Shown here: positions 6,261 to 12,946 of the stretch, one piece after another | How the letters are laid out: every line of letters begins with the position of its first letter | Numbering within the stretch: the stretch's first letter is position 1 | The notes under the pieces: model-generated | The model's database searches: none | What the model was told of the DNA's origin: nothing | Seen by the model: the letters and a program-made list of their open reading frames with translations, nothing else | Assembly (NCBI GenBank): GCA_946040795.1 | Contig: CAMGCK010000010.1 | Coordinates: 1 to 40,576, forward strand | Source: an uncultured Lachnospiraceae bacterium | GTDB lineage: Bacteria; Bacillota; Clostridia; Lachnospirales; Lachnospiraceae | Reading direction: 5' to 3' | DNA length: 40,576 nt | Program-made: the position numbers and the translations under genes

Positions 6261-8183
6261 ATGGCGAAAAGCGCTGATAATTATAACGCTTCCAGCATAA
6301 CCGTGCTGGAAGGTCTGGAGGCAGTCCGCAGAAGACCCGGTATGTACATCGGATCCACAGGGCGGAGCGGCCTCAATCATCTGGTCTATGAGATTGTGGA
6401 TAACTCCGTCGATGAATATATGGCCGGATACTGTACGGAGATCGAGGTGACCATTGAGGATGATGGTTCTGCCATCGTCACCGATAACGGCCGAGGCATC
6501 CCGGTAGACATGCACCAGAAGGGTGTCTCCGCGGAACGAGTCATTCTGACCACGCTTCATGCCGGCGGTAAATTCGATAATAATTCATACAAAACATCCG
6601 GCGGTCTGCACGGTGTGGGTTCCTCCGTAGTAAATGCACTGACGGAATATCTGGAGATCAAGATCTCCAAGAACGGCAAGGTCTACTACGATGCTTATGA
6701 ACGCGGCATTCCCACGGTGGAACTGCAGAAAGGACTCTTACCGGTCATCGGAAAGTCCAAAACGAACGGTACGTCCATCACATTTAAGCCGGATCCGGAG
6801 ATCTTTGAAAATACCCGCTTTAAGGCCGATGCCATCAAGCTCCGCCTGCACGAAACCGCATATCTGAATCCGGGCCTGAAGATTACCTGGAACAATAATC
6901 GCCACGGTGAGGAAGAGACTGTGATCTATCACGAACCGGATGGCCTTCTGGCGTACATGAAGGAACTGAATGCCGGTAAAGAATGCATGCATGAGCCCAT
7001 TGTGATCCGCGGAAAAGCGGAAAATATTGAAATGGACATCGTCGTTCAGTTTGTCAACACCTTTGAAGAGAAGATCATGGCGTACTGCAACAACATCTTC
7101 AACTCCGAAGGCGGTACGCATGTGACGGGTTTCAAGAAGGCATTCACGCAGATGATCAACCGGTACGCGCTGGAACTGGGTATTTTGAAGGATCCCAACC
7201 GCTTCACCGGCCCGGATACCCGCTGCGGCATGACCTGCATTCTGTCCATCCGTCATCCGGATCCGCTGTTTGAGGGTCAGACCAAGACCAAACTGGGCTC
7301 ACAGGACGCGGATAAAGCAACCGTAGCCGTTACGAATGAACAGTTTGAACTGTTTTTTGACAAGCATTTGGAGACCCTGAAGACGGTCATTTCCTGTGCG
7401 GAAAAGTCTGCGAAGATCCGCAAAGCCGAGGAAAAGACCCGTGCCAACCTGTTGTCCAAGCCCAAATTTGCATTTGACTCCAACGGCAAGCTGGCCAACT
7501 GCGAATCCCGCGATGCTTCCAAGTGTGAGATCTTCATCGTAGAGGGTGACTCCGCAGGCGGTTCCGCCAAGATGGCAAGAAACCGTAAATATCAGGCCAT
7601 CATGCCCATCCGCGGTAAGATCCTGAACGTGGAAAAGGCTTCCATTGACAAGGTTCTCGCGAATGCGGAGATCAAGACCATGGTCCTGGCCTTTGGCTGC
7701 GGCTTTTCTGAAGGCTACGGCAATGACTTTGACATAACAAAGCTTCGGTATGACAAGATCATCATCATGGCCGATGCGGATGTGGACGGCGCGCATATTT
7801 CAACGCTGCTTATGACTTTCTTCTACCGGTTCATGCCGGAACTCATTACGGAAGGTCATGTGTACATCGCCATGCCGCCTCTTTACAAGGCCATTCCAAA
7901 GGGCAAAGGCGAAGAAGAGTATCTCTATGATGACGATGCCCTTGCGAAATACAGAAAAACACACAAGAATTTCACGCTGCAGCGATACAAAGGTCTTGGT
8001 GAAATGGATGCCGATCAGCTCTGGGAAACCACGCTGGACCCCGAACGCCGCATGCTGAAGCGGGTCACCATCGAGGACGCGCTCATGGCGGACCAGGTCA
8101 CCGGCCTGCTCATGGGCTCCGATGTTGATCCCCGCCGTGAATACATTCAGGAGCACGCAAACGAAGCGCTTCTGGATATCTGA
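6261..8183 (+). CDS. parE: type IIA topoisomerase ATPase subunit (ParE/GyrB), topoisomerase IV-like
   Basis: This is the ATP-driven subunit of a DNA gyrase or topoisomerase IV that passes one duplex through another. The 640-aa protein has the GHKL ATPase (VLEGLEAVRRRPGMYIGS, DNSVDE, GGLHGVGSSVVNAL), the transducer domain, the TOPRIM domain (EGDSAGGSA near residue 427 and MADADVDGAH), and the C-terminal QRYKGLGEM block that contacts the partner. The ATG at 6261 follows GGAGG at 5 nt. It is paired with the cleavage subunit 15 bp downstream. I favour topoisomerase IV because the partner lacks a GyrA-box and the pair is away from dnaA-recF type genes. A gyrase assignment is not excluded, and TOPRIM wording (RGKILNVEKA) is gyrase-like. 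Confidence 0.85.
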   Translation: MAKSADNYNASSITVLEGLEAVRRRPGMYIGSTGRSGLNHLVYEIVDNSVDEYMAGYCTEIEVTIEDDGSAIVTDNGRGIPVDMHQKGVSAERVILTTLHAGGKFDNNSYKTSGGLHGVGSSVVNALTEYLEIKISKNGKVYYDAYERGIPTVELQKGLLPVIGKSKTNGTSITFKPDPEIFENTRFKADAIKLRLHETAYLNPGLKITWNNNRHGEEETVIYHEPDGLLAYMKELNAGKECMHEPIVIRGKAENIEMDIVVQFVNTFEEKIMAYCNNIFNSEGGTHVTGFKKAFTQMINRYALELGILKDPNRFTGPDTRCGMTCILSIRHPDPLFEGQTKTKLGSQDADKATVAVTNEQFELFFDKHLETLKTVISCAEKSAKIRKAEEKTRANLLSKPKFAFDSNGKLANCESRDASKCEIFIVEGDSAGGSAKMARNRKYQAIMPIRGKILNVEKASIDKVLANAEIKTMVLAFGCGFSEGYGNDFDITKLRYDKIIIMADADVDGAHISTLLMTFFYRFMPELITEGHVYIAMPPLYKAIPKGKGEEEYLYDDDALAKYRKTHKNFTLQRYKGLGEMDADQLWETTLDPERRMLKRVTIEDALMADQVTGLLMGSDVDPRREYIQEHANEALLDI

Positions 8184-8198
8184 TAATAAGGAGCATTT

Positions 8199-10436
8199 AT
8201 GCCTGAAAAGATTATTTCAACGGAATATTCCGATGAAATGCAGCAGTCATTCATCAACTATTCCATGTCGGTCATTACGGCGCGCGCTGTGCCGGATGTC
8301 CGTGACGGCCTGAAGCCGGTTCAGCGTCGTGTGCTGTACGCGATGAACGAGCTCGGCCTGAACTCGGACAAGCCCCACAGAAAATCCGCGCGTATCGTCG
8401 GTGATGCCATGGGTAAATATCATCCCCACGGCGATTCATCCATTTATGAAGCCCTTGTTGTCCTTTCGCAGGACTTCAAAAAGGGCATGGCGCTTGTGGA
8501 CGGCCACGGCAACTTCGGTTCCATTGAAGGTGACGGTGCCGCAGCCATGCGTTATACAGAAGCACGTTTGAAGAAATTCACCCAGGAAGTTTATCTGGCG
8601 GATCTGGATAAAAACGTGGTGGATTTTGTCCCGAACTTTGATGAGACGGAGAAGGAGCCGGCCGTTCTTCCGGTGCGCATCCCGAATCTGCTGGTCAATG
8701 GTTCCGAGGGTATTGCGGTCGGTATGACCACGTCCACGCCCACGCATAATCTGGTGGAAGTTATCGATGCCATGGAAATGCTGATGGGGGATCCCAAAGC
8801 AACAACGGCAGACCTGATGACCGTGCTGAAGGGGCCGGATTTCCCCACCGGCGGCCTGGTCATCAATGAGGCCGATCTTCCGGAGATCTATGAGACCGGA
8901 CGCGGTAAGATCAAGGTACGCGGCCGTGCGGAATTTATTCCGGCCAGGAAGCGCGGAGAAAAGGACCGCATTGAGATCACGGAGATCCCGTATACGATGA
9001 TCGGTGCGGCTATCGGCAAATTCTTAAATGATATTGCCGAGCTTGTTGAAAAAAAGACATTCCCGGAGATCACGGATATTTCCAACCAGTCCGGCAAGGA
9101 CGGCATTAAGATCGTCATCGAACTGAAAAACGGTTCGGACGGAGATAAGATCCTGCAGGGACTTTATAAGAAGACCAAGCTGGAGGATACCTTCGGTGTC
9201 AACATGCTCTGCATTGTGGACGGAAAACCGGAAGTACTGGGCTTAAAACGGATCCTGGAAGAGAACATCAAGTTCCAGCTGGAGATCAACAACCGCAAAT
9301 ATACGACACTTCTCGGAAAAGAGCGTTCCAAGAAAGAGATTCAGGAAGGCCTTATTGAAGCGGTCGATATTATCGACCTCATCATTGAGATCATCCGTGG
9401 GTCCAAGAAGCTCCAGACCGCCAAGGACTGCCTGATGACCGGCCGTACGGAAGGCATCAGCTTCAAGTCCGAAGCTTCCAGAAAACAGGCATCCCTGCTG
9501 CATTTCACGGAAGCGCAGGCCACGGCGATCCTGGAACTGCGTCTTTCCAAATTGATCGGTCTGGAGATTCTGGCGCTTCAGGAGGAACATAAGGAAACGG
9601 TTCAAAAGATCGCGCGTTATGAAAAGCTGCTTTCTTCTGAACGCGAAATGAAAAAAGCCATAAAAGCGGATCTGGAAGAGATCAAGAAGAATTACGGTCT
9701 TCCCAGACGGACGGAGATCACCACACGTGAAGAGGGGGTCTTTGAGGAGGCACCGGAAGTCGTAATTCCGGTCCTCATGACCATGAACCGCTTTGGATAC
9801 GTGAAGATGTATGACCTTGCTTTCTATGAAAAGAACAAGGAGGCCGTGGAAGAAGAAGCGAAAATGATGGTGTTCTGCATGAATACCTCGCGGATCTGCA
9901 TGTTCACGGACACCGGTTTATTCCATCAGTTCAAAATGAAGGACGTTCCGCTTTGCAAACTGAAGGACAAAGGTATTCCGGTCGATAACATCTCCAATTT
10001 TGATTCCGCGTCGGAGAATATCCTGAAGATCGATGCGTTCGACAATTTGAAGGATAAAATATTGCTATTTGCTACCGGCCATGGTATGATAAAGTGGGTA
10101 GCGGCCTCTGAATTTGAAACCAATAAGAAGACCGTTGCATCCACAAAGCTGGAGGACGGAGACAAGCTGGTATTTGTCGATGAACTGAACGGTTCCAACA
10201 TTGTTCTGGTCAGTGAGAAGAAGAGCATTCTTCGTTTTGCGGCGGAAGATGTGGCCATGTACAAGAAGACCTCGGTCGGTGTACGCGGCATGCGTCTTGA
10301 TGAAGAGGACTGCATAACCGCTGTGTATGATTTTGATCCGGCGGTGAAATATGTGGTCAAGATCGGAAATAAACGTGTAAATCTGGTGGATATCAAGCTG
10401 AAGAAGCGTGATCAGAAACCGGATGTACTGAAATAA
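8199..10436 (+). CDS. parC: type IIA topoisomerase cleavage subunit (ParC/GyrA), topoisomerase IV-like
   Basis: This is the DNA cleavage and rejoining subunit partnering the gene just upstream. The 745-aa protein shows the winged-helix core with QRRVLYAMNELG, KYHPHGDSSIYEAL and the catalytic tyrosine in AAAMRYTEARL (Tyr119). The quinolone-determining positions are Ser80 and Glu84, as in Gram-positive ParC. The C-terminal beta-pinwheel region is present, but the gyrase-specific box (QRRGGKG type) is not seen. Together with a length below the 800-plus usual for GyrA, this suggests decatenation rather than negative supercoiling. It starts 15 bp after the ATPase gene with AAGGAG upstream and is followed 12 bp later by an SH3 protein gene, probably in the same transcript. 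Confidence 0.85.
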   Translation: MPEKIISTEYSDEMQQSFINYSMSVITARAVPDVRDGLKPVQRRVLYAMNELGLNSDKPHRKSARIVGDAMGKYHPHGDSSIYEALVVLSQDFKKGMALVDGHGNFGSIEGDGAAAMRYTEARLKKFTQEVYLADLDKNVVDFVPNFDETEKEPAVLPVRIPNLLVNGSEGIAVGMTTSTPTHNLVEVIDAMEMLMGDPKATTADLMTVLKGPDFPTGGLVINEADLPEIYETGRGKIKVRGRAEFIPARKRGEKDRIEITEIPYTMIGAAIGKFLNDIAELVEKKTFPEITDISNQSGKDGIKIVIELKNGSDGDKILQGLYKKTKLEDTFGVNMLCIVDGKPEVLGLKRILEENIKFQLEINNRKYTTLLGKERSKKEIQEGLIEAVDIIDLIIEIIRGSKKLQTAKDCLMTGRTEGISFKSEASRKQASLLHFTEAQATAILELRLSKLIGLEILALQEEHKETVQKIARYEKLLSSEREMKKAIKADLEEIKKNYGLPRRTEITTREEGVFEEAPEVVIPVLMTMNRFGYVKMYDLAFYEKNKEAVEEEAKMMVFCMNTSRICMFTDTGLFHQFKMKDVPLCKLKDKGIPVDNISNFDSASENILKIDAFDNLKDKILLFATGHGMIKWVAASEFETNKKTVASTKLEDGDKLVFVDELNGSNIVLVSEKKSILRFAAEDVAMYKKTSVGVRGMRLDEEDCITAVYDFDPAVKYVVKIGNKRVNLVDIKLKKRDQKPDVLK

Positions 10437-10448
10437 CGGAGGAATAAA

Positions 10449-11672
10449 ATGGCAGACCAGAAAAATTTGGAAGATCAGCTTAATATCCTGTTTGATGATT
10501 TTGACGATGAAGAAGCTGCTGCGGACAATACCATTGAAGTAGCCGCTGCGGAAAAGCCCGTAAAGGAAACCGTTTATGAAGACATGACCGCGTCCTTTAC
10601 CGGTAAGCCTGCGTCAGATGTTGTGGACGATTCCGCACTGGAAAATGAAGAGCGCGGCATTTCCTTTGAGGATTTTGAAAATATCATGCCGGAAGAGGAC
10701 GATGAAGCTGCGGTTTATCAGGAACCGGGTGTCATGACGGCGGAAAAGGCCGCGGATCCGGCTGATGAATTTGAAATTGATGTTGATGAAGAACCTGCGG
10801 ATGAGGAAGAAACGGAAACGGATCCCGAGCCGGAGGAAGAAGTGGAAGAGAAAGTTCCGGCCCGTAAGGACCGTAATTATCCTTCTGCAGATCAGATGAG
10901 AAAGGAATCCATTCGATTCTGGATCTTCACGCTGATCGTTGCGCTTCTTGTGGCAGCCGCTGTTCTTTTCATTCTGAATAAGCGCGGCATCATCGACCTG
11001 AAGGGCATGTTTGCCGGTCAGGAGACCACGACGACCGCACCTGAAACCGAAGAAACGACTACGACCACAGCGGAAGAGACTACCACCACCACCACGGCGG
11101 AAGAGACTACCACTACGGCGGAAGAAACATCTGCAGAGGAAGAAGAAACCACTGTGTCTGAAGAAGAAACAACAGAAACTGTTCCGGCAGGGACCTCATC
11201 TGTTAAGGACAACTACACGAACTTGTTCGTGGTTGCAGAGGGCAATTACACGCTGAACATTCGCGCTGCGGCAACAACGGATTCCGCCATTGTCGGTATC
11301 ATCAATGAGTTCGGCGGCGGCAGCATCCTGGAACAGAGCGGTGAATGGTATCACATCAATTCCGGCAGCGTGGATGGATATGTCAAGGCTGAATTTGTTC
11401 TTACCGGGGAAGAAGCTGAGGCAGCAGCTGAAGCGCATGCTTCGGAAAAGGTCAAGATCAATGCGGATTCCATCAACGTTCGTCAGGCTGCTTCCACCGA
11501 TGCGGAGATCCTGGATTCCGCAGTCAAGGGCGCTGTATTTGCGTACCTGGGTGAGGAGAACGGATTCTATCATATCCAGTTCAATGCCACCTATGAAGGT
11601 TATGTCAGCATGGATTACGCAACCCTTGGCAGTTATCTGGAAGAAGCAATTGTTTATTCGCCGCAAGAATAA
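10449..11672 (+). CDS. single-pass membrane protein with two extracellular SH3 domains
   Basis: The 407-aa protein has a very acidic cytoplasmic region (about 1-140), one membrane segment (about 155-178), a Thr/Glu-rich linker made of repeated TTTT and AEE units (about 193-252), and two bacterial SH3 (SH3b) domains (about 258-325 and 332-397). Each SH3 shows the LNIRAAATTDSAIVG or INVRQAASTDAEIL start and GYV end. SH3b domains bind peptidoglycan or peptide ligands outside the cell, so a wall-sensing or wall-anchoring role is likely. Enzymatic domains are absent. The ATG follows GGAGGAATAAA, and the 12-bp gap from the topoisomerase gene implies co-transcription, though no functional link is evident. 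The exact function is unknown. Confidence 0.75.
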   Translation: MADQKNLEDQLNILFDDFDDEEAAADNTIEVAAAEKPVKETVYEDMTASFTGKPASDVVDDSALENEERGISFEDFENIMPEEDDEAAVYQEPGVMTAEKAADPADEFEIDVDEEPADEEETETDPEPEEEVEEKVPARKDRNYPSADQMRKESIRFWIFTLIVALLVAAAVLFILNKRGIIDLKGMFAGQETTTTAPETEETTTTTAEETTTTTTAEETTTTAEETSAEEEETTVSEEETTETVPAGTSSVKDNYTNLFVVAEGNYTLNIRAAATTDSAIVGIINEFGGGSILEQSGEWYHINSGSVDGYVKAEFVLTGEEAEAAAEAHASEKVKINADSINVRQAASTDAEILDSAVKGAVFAYLGEENGFYHIQFNATYEGYVSMDYATLGSYLEEAIVYSPQE

Positions 11673-11683
11673 TAAAAACTGCT

Positions 11684-11711
11684 TGACAACAGAACGGAAA
11701 GATATTATATT
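11684..11711 (+). promoter_or_regulatory. promoter of yceD-rpmF
   Basis: TTGACA at 11684-11689 and TATATT at 11706-11711 with a 16-bp spacer, about 55 bp before the yceD start. Confidence 0.75.
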
Positions 11712-11767
11712 TATCAAGTGTGCTTAATTCAAAGGAATTATTATGCGCAAAAAGGCAGGGTGACTAC

Positions 11768-12280
11768 ATGCTGATCGATCTTTCGGAACTTTTTCCGTAT
11801 GAGGAAAAGAGAAAGGAATATACTGTTTCCTATGATCTGGACCTCGTGGACGGATATGAAGTGACAAAGTCGGACAGTTTCGTACTTTCTCTGACACACC
11901 ATAAAAACCACATGCTGGACATTGAAGGAAGCGGTGAGATCACGGTATCCATTCCGTGCGGCCGATGCCTTGAGCCGGTGGAAAGCATCGTACCGTTCAC
12001 CGTTGACATGCACGTTGATGCGGCTGCCAAAACGGATGAGGATGGCGATGATATCTTTTTCATCGAAGGTTCGGAACTGGATGTCAATGATCTTCTGATC
12101 GATGAGATCCGGATGAACATGCCGATGCGGGTTTTATGTAAAGAAGATTGCAGAGGTATCTGTTTCAGATGCGGAGCCAATCTGAACCATGGCAGCTGCA
12201 GCTGCGAGGCAGAAGAAGTTCCCACCCGAATGGGTGCAGCACTTCAGAAAGCATTCGCAGATGCGATGAACAAAAAGTAA
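11768..12280 (+). CDS. yceD: YceD family protein (DUF177)
   Basis: YceD/DUF177 proteins are linked to 23S rRNA accumulation and nearly always precede rpmF, as here. The 170-aa product shows the family's cysteine pattern: CGRCLEPV in the middle (about residues 60-67) and CKEDCRGICFRCGANLN with CSC near the end, which probably binds zinc. The ATG at 11768 is chosen over the GTG at 11720 because the family starts close to LIDLSELFP and a GGGTGA site lies before it. The gap to rpmF is about 50 bp with no terminator, so the two are co-transcribed. Confidence 0.88.
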   Translation: MLIDLSELFPYEEKRKEYTVSYDLDLVDGYEVTKSDSFVLSLTHHKNHMLDIEGSGEITVSIPCGRCLEPVESIVPFTVDMHVDAAAKTDEDGDDIFFIEGSELDVNDLLIDEIRMNMPMRVLCKEDCRGICFRCGANLNHGSCSCEAEEVPTRMGAALQKAFADAMNKK

Positions 12281-12331
12281 GTTTGGCTTATAGCCGCAAA
12301 AATCAACAAACGCATAAAGGAGGTGTACAAA

Positions 12332-12517
12332 ATGTCCATTTGTCCTAAGAATAGAACTTCTCGTGCTAGAAGAGACAGCCGCAGAGCGAACTGGAAGATG
12401 AGTTCCGTTAACTTAGTAAAGTGCAGCCATTGTGGTGCTTTAATGAAGCCCCATTGCGTATGCAAGCAGTGCGGATACTACAACAAAAAGGAAATCGTCA
12501 AAGTTGACGCTGAATAA
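12332..12517 (+). CDS. rpmF: 50S ribosomal protein L32
   Basis: L32 is a small zinc-ribbon protein of the large ribosomal subunit. The 61-aa product begins MSICPKNRTSRARRDSRRA, has the four-cysteine zinc ribbon (CSHCG and CVCKQCG) and ends in an acidic tail, all standard. The second residue after Met is Ser-Ile-Cys where many L32 proteins have Ala-Val-Pro, so the start carries a cysteine, which is unusual. The ATG at 12332 follows a full AAAGGAGGTG site at 8 nt. A terminator closes the yceD-rpmF transcript. Confidence 0.96.
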   Translation: MSICPKNRTSRARRDSRRANWKMSSVNLVKCSHCGALMKPHCVCKQCGYYNKKEIVKVDAE

Positions 12518-12529
12518 TTGACTGTTCAG

Positions 12530-12557
12530 AGAGCCGCGTGAAAGCGCGGCTCTTTTT
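12530..12557 (+). terminator. intrinsic terminator after rpmF
   Basis: A 9-bp GC-rich stem (12530-12538 with 12545-12553) is followed by a T-run. Confidence 0.9.
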
Positions 12558-12563
12558 CTATGA

Positions 12564-12592
12564 TTTACACACTGCGATTTTCGTGTTAAAAT
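12564..12592 (+). promoter_or_regulatory. promoter of the zf-HC2-polA-coaE-walJ group
   Basis: TTTACA at 12564-12569, a 17-bp spacer and TAAAAT at 12587-12592, directly after the rpmF terminator. Confidence 0.55.
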
Positions 12593-12614
12593 GTTGGAAA
12601 AGAAAGGAGCCGCC

Positions 12615-12935
12615 ATGAACTGCAGAGAAGCCCAGACGCTTATTGAGCCGTTTATCAAGGAAGAACTGAATATCCGGAAAATGAGAGAATTCATTGATCA
12701 CATCGAAAAATGCGAAGAATGTCGGGATGAATTTGAGGTGCGTTTTCTGGTGGACATGACAACGGCGGAACTTTCCGGTGACAATGACATTGACTACGAT
12801 TTTCAGAATCTGTTGAAGAACCGCATCGCAGACTGCAAGCGCCGGATCGGAAACTATACGCTTCTGGTATTTTTTACAGGTCTTGTGACGTCGGTACTTT
12901 TGATTCTGGCATTTTATTATTTCATCATTTTGTAA
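12615..12935 (+). CDS. small membrane protein with zf-HC2 (anti-sigma type) zinc finger
   Basis: The 106-aa protein starts with MNCREAQTLIEPFIKEEL and the HIEKCEEC motif (Cys3, His29, Cys33, Cys36), the putative zinc finger found in ZAS anti-sigma factors. An acidic helical segment and one C-terminal membrane span (about 81-106) follow. Anti-sigma factors with this layout hold an ECF sigma factor at the membrane, but no sigma gene lies nearby and the gene is instead 11 bp from polA. It may be an orphan regulator or a structural use of the same fold. The ATG at 12615 is set by AAAGGAGC upstream. Confidence 0.7.
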   Translation: MNCREAQTLIEPFIKEELNIRKMREFIDHIEKCEECRDEFEVRFLVDMTTAELSGDNDIDYDFQNLLKNRIADCKRRIGNYTLLVFFTGLVTSVLLILAFYYFIIL

Positions 12936-12946
12936 ACGGAGGGAAC

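Noticed and set aside
11031..11212. Thr/Glu-coding repeat region as a CRISPR-like or DNA-level repeat
   Set aside because: The repeats are short, irregular and in frame (ACC/ACT and GAA codons). They reflect a low-complexity protein linker. No CRISPR array is present in the window.
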